This document shows positions 46,129 to 53,722 of a DNA stretch of 64,000 nucleotides, piece by piece. The notes beneath the pieces are model-generated. The model searched no databases. It worked only from the letters and a program-made list of their open reading frames with translations, and had not been told where the DNA came from. Source of the stretch: Xenococcaceae cyanobacterium MO_188.B32 (GTDB lineage Bacteria; Cyanobacteriota; Cyanobacteriia; Cyanobacteriales; Xenococcaceae). The stretch lies in the NCBI GenBank assembly GCA_030065635.1, contig JASJDJ010000009.1, forward strand, positions 1 through 64,000. Direction: 5' to 3'. The translations under genes and the position numbers were made by a program. How positions within the stretch are numbered: position 1 is the stretch's first letter; each line of letters starts with the position of its first letter.

Positions 46129-48153
46129 TCAAAGAGAAAGTCTCTGCGCGGCTAGCATAGTAATGTCATCAAACTGTGGGGCATCGTCAATGTAACGAAA
46201 CAAATTTCTTGTGATTCTCTCGAGCAAGTCAGACGCAGAAACAGCAGGCTGTTCTAGAAGTGATATAAATCGCTTGCTGGTAAATAAAGCTCTATCAGGG
46301 TTTCTTGCTTCAGTCACGCCATCAGTGTAACCAATTAAGATCTCACCTGGTTCTAACTGAATCTGTTGAATTTTGAACTTCATATCAGGCATCATGCCCA
46401 CTGCTGGACCCGTATTTTTGAGAGTTTTCTTTATCCCAGATTTTCCAACGACAAACAGCGGTTCATGTCCCCCATTTATGTAACTCAGCAACCCAGTTTT
46501 TGAATCTAGGACTCCAAAAAACATAGTAGCAAACATACTCATCTGCCAGTGATTTTGGGCAACGTAGTTATTAGTCAGTGAAACAGCTTGAAGAGCTTCA
46601 AGATGAGACAAGTTGATTAGCATCGACTCACCCAGCCAACCATCTGGAGTTGGTCGATTCTCTTCTAAAATAACTGAAGTACGTCCTTGTAATTTAGCTT
46701 GAGTAGAAAAAATTCGAATTAAGCTACGCATCAGAGCCATGAATAGTGCTGCCCCCACACCTTTATCACACACATCGGCAATTACTAACCCTACATTATC
46801 ATCAGGCAGCAAAAAAGTGTCATAGAAGTCCCCAGATACCTGCTTGGCAGGATAAAAACAAGCAGCAATTTCCCAATTGGGTGGCTGTATAATTTCATAG
46901 GGAAGAAAATCAATCTGAATTTCCCGCCCTTTTTCTAGTTCGTCGTTGAGGGCTTGTGAATACTTTTCCAGTTTGGCGTAGAGCCGAGCATTTTCTAAAA
47001 GAAGAGCCATCTGATCGGCAGTCATTTCCATCAAATTAGCTGTTTGATAGGTAAAATGCTCTTTTTTAGAGTGGAGTAGGGTGATAATGCCCAGTACCTC
47101 TCCACCTCTGAGAATTGGAACTGATAGGGCTGAACGAACAGTGTAAGGTTGATTGGGTAGGTTTAGCCAGCGCCGATCGGATTCGGTGTCAAAAATCAAT
47201 CCCAGCTTTTTATTCCGAATGACCCAGCCAGCCAAGCCCTTATCGAGAACGTTACCAATGAGGCGATTTCGCTGTTCTGGTGTGACCTCAGTCCGAGAGA
47301 TTATTGCATCGGTAACTCTCTTGGAAGAATCTAGTAAAAAAAGACTGCCACTTTCAGAGCCAGTTCGCTCGACAGCGATATCTAACACAGTTTGCAAAGA
47401 GGATTTCATTAATCCTTCCTTATGTGAAGATTGTACTATCTCCAACAGTTGCTCGAGTAGCTCACTTTGAACTTCAAAAGCAGCTTTTTCGATTCTGCGG
47501 CAGGCTATTTCCAGAACTAGGGCAATCTGGTTGACAGTGATCTCCATAAGTTCGGCTGTTTCAGTGCTAAAAAAATTCTGTTGAGAGTGGAGTAGGGTAA
47601 TAATACCCAGCAAATCCTCGCCTCTGAGAATCGGAAGCGATAACGCTGAGCGAACAGTGTAAGGTTGATTGGGCAGGTTTAGCCAGCGCTCATCCTGTTC
47701 AGTATCAGCGACCAATGCTACCGTGCCATGACGAACGACCCAACCAGCCAGACCCCGATCTAAAACAGTCCCAATTAGCTGTTGGCGCTCCCCTGGTGTT
47801 ACCTGAGAACGAGTTAGAATGCTATGAGTAACAACCTTATTACTATCTAGTAAAAATAAACTACCTTTCTCGGCATTTGTTAGATTGACGGAGACATCTA
47901 GCACGTTTTGTAAAGATTCATTCAGCAGGTTCTTTCCTTCATAAGACTGGGCGATCTCCATCCAATTTTCCAACAAATTATCTTTCTGCAACGAAGATCC
48001 CCCTTTTGAGTAGCGTGCCATTTCTACTAAATTATCGAGTAGCTTTCTTTGAGACTCAAACGCAGCTTTGTTGGTTTTGAGTTGAGCGATCTCTCTTTTG
48101 AGCAAATTTAATTCTTCGATTAGCTGTTTTTTAGATTGATTCTCAACGCTCAT
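46129..48153 (-). CDS. icfG: IcfG-type PP2C (SpoIIE-like) serine phosphatase with two GAF domains
   Basis: A 674-residue protein: coiled start (about 1-40), GAF 1 (about 75-215), GAF 2 (about 245-395), a linker helix and a PP2C/SpoIIE phosphatase (about 440-672). The two GAF domains are near-duplicates sharing RGLAGWV/KGLAGWV and RWLNLPNQPYTVRSALS. Metal-binding Asps of the phosphatase are in VSGDFYDTFLL, VIADVCDKGVGAAL and LIGYTDGVTEARN. It should dephosphorylate the STAS antagonists in response to a GAF ligand. Domain order and neighbours match IcfG (slr1860) of Synechocystis, which coordinates inorganic and organic carbon use. Confidence 0.9.
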   Translation of the reverse strand: MSVENQSKKQLIEELNLLKREIAQLKTNKAAFESQRKLLDNLVEMARYSKGGSSLQKDNLLENWMEIAQSYEGKNLLNESLQNVLDVSVNLTNAEKGSLFLLDSNKVVTHSILTRSQVTPGERQQLIGTVLDRGLAGWVVRHGTVALVADTEQDERWLNLPNQPYTVRSALSLPILRGEDLLGIITLLHSQQNFFSTETAELMEITVNQIALVLEIACRRIEKAAFEVQSELLEQLLEIVQSSHKEGLMKSSLQTVLDIAVERTGSESGSLFLLDSSKRVTDAIISRTEVTPEQRNRLIGNVLDKGLAGWVIRNKKLGLIFDTESDRRWLNLPNQPYTVRSALSVPILRGGEVLGIITLLHSKKEHFTYQTANLMEMTADQMALLLENARLYAKLEKYSQALNDELEKGREIQIDFLPYEIIQPPNWEIAACFYPAKQVSGDFYDTFLLPDDNVGLVIADVCDKGVGAALFMALMRSLIRIFSTQAKLQGRTSVILEENRPTPDGWLGESMLINLSHLEALQAVSLTNNYVAQNHWQMSMFATMFFGVLDSKTGLLSYINGGHEPLFVVGKSGIKKTLKNTGPAVGMMPDMKFKIQQIQLEPGEILIGYTDGVTEARNPDRALFTSKRFISLLEQPAVSASDLLERITRNLFRYIDDAPQFDDITMLAAQRLSL

Positions 48154-48459
48154 AGTTATCTCTAGTAAACACTTGGGGGATTATTAAAAAAAAGAAAAAT
48201 TAATAAATTACACAACTATTAGTGTAAAAATGATATATGTTGATGCTATTTTGTTATAAATTGCTTTGCAATAGTATTTGAAAAATTAGGATGTTTTTGA
48301 CAGGATAACTGTTGCAAGTAACGTTTTTGTAACATGATATCTTTTCTGAGTTTTATATTTTTTTCCTAATCTTCCCAATCATTTCTCAAGAATCATTTAA
48401 CTTAAATGGTGTCAGCTTACTTTGAACATTTTTGGTTTTTCTCTGAAATTCCTTAAATT
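48154..48459. other. AT-rich spacer between kinase and phosphatase genes
   Basis: 306 bases, very AT-rich, probably holding the promoter of the phosphatase gene. No palindrome or RNA gene recognised. Confidence 0.45.
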
Positions 48460-48903
48460 TTAGCTCTTTGTGCGATTGACTACAAAAATGTTGCGATTGC
48501 GATCGCCTACTCTTTCATAGAAAAACTTATCGACGCCATCAACAGCTAGATATAATCCTAGTCCGCCAATAGGTCGCTCTTCGAGAGGCTTGTGTAAATT
48601 TTCTTTTTCCAGAGGTATTTTTTCTACAGGGTTGAAGGCGACACCAGTATCTTCGACGTAAATAGTAAGGCTCTGTTCGTCGATCTTAGCTCGCAAGTTC
48701 ACTGACCCTTCATAGTTTGCTTGCTGATAAGCATAAACAATAATGTTGGTAGCAATTTCGTCTACCGCTAGTCGAAGTTTATAAGAAGTTTTTTTATCTA
48801 AACTAGCTTCTGACGCTGCTGCCATCACATACTTCGCGATCGCTCCTAAAGAGTCCAAAGTTCCAGGTACTGTTAGAGGCTCCATAAACAATCTTTCCAT
48901 CAC
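48460..48903 (-). CDS. RsbW/SpoIIAB-like anti-sigma serine kinase (HATPase_c_2)
   Basis: A 147-residue GHKL ATPase domain. The N box is DEIATNIIVYAY, the G1 box is VEDTGVAFNP and the G2 region is GGLGLYLAVD. Such kinases phosphorylate STAS antagonists and bind sigma factors or other targets. It corresponds to slr1861 of the icfG cluster. It may start at MMERL or at Met7 (MEPLTV). It lies between its expected phosphatase and antagonist genes. Confidence 0.9.
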   Translation of the reverse strand: MMERLFMEPLTVPGTLDSLGAIAKYVMAAASEASLDKKTSYKLRLAVDEIATNIIVYAYQQANYEGSVNLRAKIDEQSLTIYVEDTGVAFNPVEKIPLEKENLHKPLEERPIGGLGLYLAVDGVDKFFYERVGDRNRNIFVVNRTKS

Positions 48904-49116
48904 AACAATTTAAGTAACAGATACTCGTGTTAACAGTGGCCAATGGGAAAAGCAAACAAAACTAATCCAAGCTTGGACTTAAAATGAGAATGTCTCATCT
49001 GAGGTATTCAGATTTATTAACCATACTTAGTATTAATTTCCTGTCGGGTTAATATCCAAAACTGTACTTAACTAGTCTGCATACCTCTGTATATTTTCAT
49101 CTCACTAGCCACAAAC

Positions 49117-49449
49117 TTATCCTATCTGGGCAGGATCGTACTTGTCTAACACAATTACACTGTGATGGAAGCCCGTCTTTTCTAGAGTATCCATCACCAT
49201 TTCTTGGGGACTGACGACATAAATATCAACATCAGAACCCATTTTTTGTTTGGAAAACACTAGCACGCGCAAACCAGCACTAGCCATATATTCAAGGTCT
49301 TGCATCATCAGGACAAGCTTAGTTAAATCCTGCTTGGCTGCTTCCTCAACCTTTTCTTGGAAAACCTTGGCCGCACTCGCATCTAACTCTCCAGATAGAG
49401 TAATTTTAGCAATATCGTCGGTGATTTCTAGAGTTACGTTGAAAGCCAT
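49117..49449 (-). CDS. STAS-domain anti-sigma factor antagonist
   Basis: A 110-residue single STAS domain. The phospho-acceptor Ser is in EYMASAGLRVLVFSKQ. It is the second STAS protein of the window and the expected substrate of the kinase encoded just downstream. GlgX ends 49 bases upstream, so glgX, this gene and probably the kinase and phosphatase genes form one unit. Confidence 0.92.
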   Translation of the reverse strand: MAFNVTLEITDDIAKITLSGELDASAAKVFQEKVEEAAKQDLTKLVLMMQDLEYMASAGLRVLVFSKQKMGSDVDIYVVSPQEMVMDTLEKTGFHHSVIVLDKYDPAQIG

Positions 49450-49498
49450 AATTTCAATTTTAGATTTTGTAAGTGCTTATATTGGATTTTGATAAGTT

Positions 49499-51619
49499 TT
49501 ACTTGCCCACTAAAATAACGACGGAGCGATCGCCCATCAACAAACCCGATTGATTTTCCAAAACAGGTTCGGAACCAGGTTCAAAGCTATCTTCTGGTGA
49601 AGCAACGCCTGTATTGGCAAAGGCGTGCCACATTATTCCCTCTGGCAGCCCTGGAATTTCAAACCAATGAGCTTCCCAATGCATATTCATCGCTACATAA
49701 ATATAATTATCTTCAACTATACCTTGTTTTGCGTGTTTACCACAAAGCATAAATGCCAGGGTTTTACTGTGAGCAGACCAATCAACATTCCAAGCTTTTG
49801 TGCCATGCCAAGTAATATCAGCATAACCACTACCAATATAGTCACGATGCTGAAAGTGAGCTTGATTTCTCAGAACGGGATGGGCTTTGCGGAAAGCAAT
49901 ACAATTTTGACAAAACTCAAACAGGTTAGCATTGCTCTTTAACAAAGTCCAGTCTAGCCAGTTTAGTTCGTTATCGTGACAGTAAGTATTATTATTCCCG
50001 CCTTTGGTGCGCCCCATTTCGTCACCCATCAAGATCATCGGCACCCCTTGAGAAACCATCAACATTGCCAGAGCATTTTTAACTTGTCGCTCGCGCAAAG
50101 CATTAATTCCAGGGTCATCTGTTGGACCTTCCCAACCACAATTCCAACTATCATTATCGTTGCTCCCATCATTGTTATTTTCCCCATTGGCTTCGTTATG
50201 CTTGCTGTTATAAGAAACCAAATCCATCAGGGTAAAACCATCATGGGCAATAATAAAATTAATTGAGGTTGCCGGAGCTCTGCCAGATGCAGCATAGAGA
50301 TCTGGTGAACCTTGAAGGCGTTGGGCAACATCCCAATTATTGCCATCACCTTTGAGAAATTTACGAATGCTATCCCTGTATTTACCGTTCCACTCCGCCC
50401 AGCGTCCATAAGCAGGGAAAGAACCGACCTGATACAGACCGCCAGCATCCCAAGCCTCGGCAATAAGTTTACAATTAGCCAGAATTGGGTCAAAAGCTAA
50501 AGTTTCGAGCAGGGGTGGGTTAGCTAGAGGTGCTCCCCAGGGATCGCGTCCTAAAATTGCTGCTAAATCAAAGCGGAAGCCATCGATATGATATTCTGCT
50601 GCCCAATAGCGCAGACAATCAAGCACCATGCCCCGAACAATCGGATTGTTACAGTTTAGGGTGTTACCAGTGCCACTAAAGTTAAAGTAATACCCCTCCG
50701 GGGTCAGCATATAGTAAGTTTGGTTGTCAATGCCTCGAAAGGAAATTGTCGGACCGTGTTCGTTTCCTTCCGCAGTATGGTTGAAGACAACATCCAGAAT
50801 AATTTCAATACCATTTTTGTGTAATGCTTTAACTAAAGCTTTTAGCTCATCAACCTGCATTCCAAATTTGCCTGTAGCCGCATATCCTGCTTTGGGAGCA
50901 AAAAAACCTACTGTGCTGTAGCCCCAGTAATTATATAATGTTTCTCCCGTTTCTGGGTTGGGGCGGCTATTTTCAAACTCATCAAATTCATAAATGGGCA
51001 TCAACTCAACAGCATTGACTCCCAACTCTTTTAAGTAGGGAATTTTATCTCGAATGCCCGCAAAAGTTCCCCGATGCGACTCCTTTACCCCAGAGGAGGA
51101 ATCGTAAGTAAAACTGCGGACGTGCATTTCATAGATAATTTGATCCTCTGGGGGGATTTCCAAGGGACGGTCATCTTCCCAATCAAAATCGTCAAAAGCA
51201 ATCCGCGCCCGATGTTGATAGAGATTGTTCCAATCTGGCTCTACTCCCCAAACATCTCTGCCACCAATAATTTTGGCATAGGGGTCCATCAAAATTTTGC
51301 TTCGATCGAACCAGTGACCTTCCTGAAAATTATTAGGTCCGTCCATGCGGTAGCCATATTCAAGCTCTTCATAATTGAGATCGAAAACCACCATACAGTA
51401 GACATTGCCAATACGAAACTCCTCTGGGAAAGGAATTTCAGCCATTGGTTTTGAGTCGTGTTTTTGGAAGAGAACTAAAGTACAAGATGTGGCATGACTG
51501 GAAAAGATGGAGAAGTTAACCCCTCCCGGTACTAGAGTCGCACCAAAAGGTTCGGGACGACCGCGACGCAGCTTGAATTTGTCGTAAGTATGAGTCGGAT
51601 GAATATCAATTCTATCCAT
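49499..51619 (-). CDS. glgX: Glycogen debranching enzyme GlgX
   Basis: A 706-residue GH13 isoamylase-type enzyme that hydrolyses alpha-1,6 branches of glycogen. An N-terminal CBM48 (about 15-115, RPEPFGATLVPGGVNFSIFS) precedes the barrel. Conserved regions: DVVFNHTAEGNE, nucleophile Asp in IDGFRFDLAAILGRD, acid/base Glu in LIAEAWDAGG and FIIAHDGFTLMDLV. Length is normal and all catalytic residues are present. Its place before STAS and kinase genes matches the icfG cluster, where glycogen use is tied to the partner-switching system. Confidence 0.95.
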   Translation of the reverse strand: MDRIDIHPTHTYDKFKLRRGRPEPFGATLVPGGVNFSIFSSHATSCTLVLFQKHDSKPMAEIPFPEEFRIGNVYCMVVFDLNYEELEYGYRMDGPNNFQEGHWFDRSKILMDPYAKIIGGRDVWGVEPDWNNLYQHRARIAFDDFDWEDDRPLEIPPEDQIIYEMHVRSFTYDSSSGVKESHRGTFAGIRDKIPYLKELGVNAVELMPIYEFDEFENSRPNPETGETLYNYWGYSTVGFFAPKAGYAATGKFGMQVDELKALVKALHKNGIEIILDVVFNHTAEGNEHGPTISFRGIDNQTYYMLTPEGYYFNFSGTGNTLNCNNPIVRGMVLDCLRYWAAEYHIDGFRFDLAAILGRDPWGAPLANPPLLETLAFDPILANCKLIAEAWDAGGLYQVGSFPAYGRWAEWNGKYRDSIRKFLKGDGNNWDVAQRLQGSPDLYAASGRAPATSINFIIAHDGFTLMDLVSYNSKHNEANGENNNDGSNDNDSWNCGWEGPTDDPGINALRERQVKNALAMLMVSQGVPMILMGDEMGRTKGGNNNTYCHDNELNWLDWTLLKSNANLFEFCQNCIAFRKAHPVLRNQAHFQHRDYIGSGYADITWHGTKAWNVDWSAHSKTLAFMLCGKHAKQGIVEDNYIYVAMNMHWEAHWFEIPGLPEGIMWHAFANTGVASPEDSFEPGSEPVLENQSGLLMGDRSVVILVGK

Positions 51620-51657
51620 AAGATTTGATAGTTATTCCTTTGCTGTTCGATAAATAA

Positions 51658-51693
51658 ATTGACTTCTCACCTGCCTGAAGACAGGTGATTCTA
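51658..51693 (-). repeat. Orphan IS605/IS1341-type right end, minus orientation
   Basis: Read on the minus strand this is GAATCACCTGTC...GACAGGTGAGAAGTCAA in outline: GAATC, a CACCTG...CAGGTG stem, then AAGTCAA. It matches the right-end layout of the two tnpB elements in this window but points left and has no adjacent tnpB. It sits between glgX and the tnpA gene. Confidence 0.6.
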
Positions 51694-51710
51694 ATCTAGG
51701 TTACGTGTAA

Positions 51711-51783
51711 TGCCCCCTAAATCCCCCAATTTTGGGGGACTTTAAGTTATTTTTCTCCCCCAGGATTGGGGGCTGGGGGGCGG
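51711..51783. repeat. Dispersed repeat module, copy 2
   Basis: GCCCCCTAAATCCCCC...TTTTGGGGGACTTT followed by a second CTCCCCC...GGGGGG block. Same module as at 27316-27350 and 53752-53800. CCCCCAA/TTGGGGG pairs as a stem. Confidence 0.85.
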
Positions 51784-51911
51784 AATCATCTTTCTATTAA
51801 GCAAGGCCATGAATCAACATAATCTCATCTTTTTTGAGAAGAGGAATAATTTATAGGTTATTTTTTAACTTTCTTCCGTAAGAAGTCCCTCAGTTTACGC
51901 TTTGGGATGAA

Positions 51912-52343
51912 TTACGGGCTAGATTTGTTGGGTAAAGGTCTATCTTGCTGCTCGACGTATTTTCGTAACTGTTCTATAGTAACTCCTCCACAGCTTGACA
52001 CGAAATAGCTTCCAGACCAGAGTACTCGTTTACCCCAGTACTGTTTTTTGAGATATTCAGGGTGATTACGCCACATTGTTTTGCTAGATGTTGCTTTGAG
52101 GTTAGCTATTAGATTAGATACAGAAACACTAGGCTTGTAGCTAACTAGCAAATGTACGTGGTCGGACTCCCCATTGAACTCCTCTAAACTTCCGCCTCTA
52201 GTGTTGAGTATAGAGGTGAAGATTGTTTCAAGCTCCGTAAGTAATTCATCGGTGAGAATTGGTTTTCGATATTTAGTGACAAAAACTATATGAGCAGTAA
52301 GGCTATATACTGCCCGATAAGCTTTGTTATATTTAGTTTCCAT
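51912..52343 (-). CDS. tnpA: IS200/IS605 Y1 transposase TnpA
   Basis: A 143-residue HUH-superfamily single-strand transposase. The metal-binding HUH motif is DHVHLLVSY and the nucleophile Tyr is in IEQLRKYVEQQ. Full length and intact. It cuts and joins single-stranded ends folded into hairpins, and could mobilise this element and related tnpB-only copies in trans. Confidence 0.95.
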   Translation of the reverse strand: METKYNKAYRAVYSLTAHIVFVTKYRKPILTDELLTELETIFTSILNTRGGSLEEFNGESDHVHLLVSYKPSVSVSNLIANLKATSSKTMWRNHPEYLKKQYWGKRVLWSGSYFVSSCGGVTIEQLRKYVEQQDRPLPNKSSP

Positions 52344-52384
52344 AAAGATTATCTTATTATCAGTGACAATGATATAATTGTCTC

Positions 52385-53671
52385 ATGAGAAAAGCAATGA
52401 AAGTAAGACTATATCCTACAGCAGAACAAAAACAGCTACTTGCGAAGCAATTTGGCTGTGCTAGGTTCTGGTGGAATAGGTCTTTAGGTTTGCAGTACAA
52501 AACCCGTTCCACTCAAGGTAGATGGTTAAAACGTACTGAGCTTAATGCTATGCTTCCTCAACTAAAAAAGGAACTTCCTTGGCTCAAAACCGATTGTTAT
52601 TCTCAAGTTTTACAAGCAACATCCAAACACTTAGAACAAGCTTTGAAAAACTGGTTTGAAGGTCGAGCCAAAAAGCCAAGATTCAAAGCCAAATCTAACA
52701 GGCAATCAATTAGTTTTCCGCAAAATGTTTTAGTAATAAGCAATCATCGCAGCGCGTTCCCTAGCGTCTTGAAAAGACGCGGGGTCGCTGCTCAAATTAA
52801 AGTTCCAAAAGTAGGCTTGATTGATGCCAAGTTTACTAAAGAAATTGAAGGAATAATTAAAACAGTAACCATTAGTGTTACTCCATCAGGTAAATATTAT
52901 GCTTCTATTGGTTTAGATTTAGGCGATAAAGAAGTTAAGCAATCAACCGATGGTGCAATTACTGGTATTGATCTAGGGTTAAAAGATTATGTTACTTACC
53001 ACAATGGAACTGATAGTTATTCAGTAAAACATCCCAAATGGTTAAAGCGTCACGAACGCAACTTGAGATATCAACAAAAACAATTATCTCGTCGAAAAAA
53101 AGGAAGTAGCAGAAGAAATAAAGCAAGATTATTAGTGGCTAGAGTGCATGAAAAATTAAGTAATGCACGTCAAGACTGTCTTGGTGCGCGTTCCCTTGCG
53201 TCTTTCGCCGACGCGGGGTCGCACCGCTTTTTACATAAACTATCTCGTAAAATAACTGCCCTTAGCCAAGTCGTTGTAGTGGAGAATTTGAACATCAAAG
53301 GGATGGTCAAAAACCGTAAATTGAGTAAAGCTATTGCTCAATCTGGTTGGGGAATGTTCCTCAATTTTCTTGACTACAAACTAAAGCACAAAGGAGGTGT
53401 TTTAGTGGAGATAGATCGATTCTTTCCTTCTAGTAAACTATGTTCTAACTGTGGTCACAAATATCAAGAATTAGAGCTTTCTGAGCGAGAATGGACTTGT
53501 TCGGCTTGCATGAAAAAACATTCAAGAGATGAGAACGCAGCTAAAAATATCAGAGTAGAAGGAATGAGAATCTTAGGGCTGGGACACAGCCCTCGTGGAG
53601 ATGATGTAAGACTTGGAACTTGTTCTGAGCAATTGTCTGTGAAACGAGTACCCACCGAGAGTCTATCATAG
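52385..53671 (+). CDS. tnpB: TnpB RNA-guided endonuclease carrying two in-frame palindromic insertions
   Basis: A 428-residue TnpB. RuvC residues: Asp in ITGIDLGLKDYVTY, Glu in VVVENLNIKGMV and Asp in SRDENAAKNI; the zinc ribbon is CSNC...CSAC. Two stretches do not belong to the family: about residues 121-137 (RSAFPSVLKRRGVAAQ) between LVISN and IKVPK, and about residues 264-280 (CLGARSLASFADAGSHR) between NARQD and FLHKL. Each is coded by one copy of a 43-base palindromic repeat with a few flanking bases, and each adds about 17 residues without shifting the frame. Whether the protein still works is uncertain. Confidence 0.92.
   Translation: MRKAMKVRLYPTAEQKQLLAKQFGCARFWWNRSLGLQYKTRSTQGRWLKRTELNAMLPQLKKELPWLKTDCYSQVLQATSKHLEQALKNWFEGRAKKPRFKAKSNRQSISFPQNVLVISNHRSAFPSVLKRRGVAAQIKVPKVGLIDAKFTKEIEGIIKTVTISVTPSGKYYASIGLDLGDKEVKQSTDGAITGIDLGLKDYVTYHNGTDSYSVKHPKWLKRHERNLRYQQKQLSRRKKGSSRRNKARLLVARVHEKLSNARQDCLGARSLASFADAGSHRFLHKLSRKITALSQVVVVENLNIKGMVKNRKLSKAIAQSGWGMFLNFLDYKLKHKGGVLVEIDRFFPSSKLCSNCGHKYQELELSEREWTCSACMKKHSRDENAAKNIRVEGMRILGLGHSPRGDDVRLGTCSEQLSVKRVPTESLS
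52749..52791. repeat. Palindromic repeat inserted in tnpB, copy 1
   Basis: 43 bases: outer arms GCAGCG/CGCTGC, inner stem GCGTCTT-GAA-AAGACGC, with the constant parts CGTTCCCT and GGGGT between arms. Equal in length and layout to copy 2 at 53183-53225. Confidence 0.9.
53183..53225. repeat. Palindromic repeat inserted in tnpB, copy 2
   Basis: 43 bases: outer arms GGTGCG/CGCACC, inner stem GCGTC...GACGC, same CGTTCCCT and GGGGT constants as copy 1. The arms differ from copy 1 but remain self-complementary. Confidence 0.9.
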
Positions 53672-53722
53672 ACTGGTAGGAATCCCCCAGTTTACTGGCG
53701 GGAGGATGTCAATTTTTGCTTT

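Larger units (their letters stand above)
51882..53712. mobile_element. IS605-type element with divergent tnpA and tnpB
   Basis: Divergent tnpA (minus) and tnpB (plus) 41 bases apart is the IS605 arrangement. The right end shows GAATCCCCCAG, a CCAG-TTTA-CTGG stem at 53687-53698 and GGAGGATGTCAA ending near 53712. The left end is placed near the TCCCTCAG...GGGA stem at about 51885-51907; this boundary is an estimate. Confidence 0.8.
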
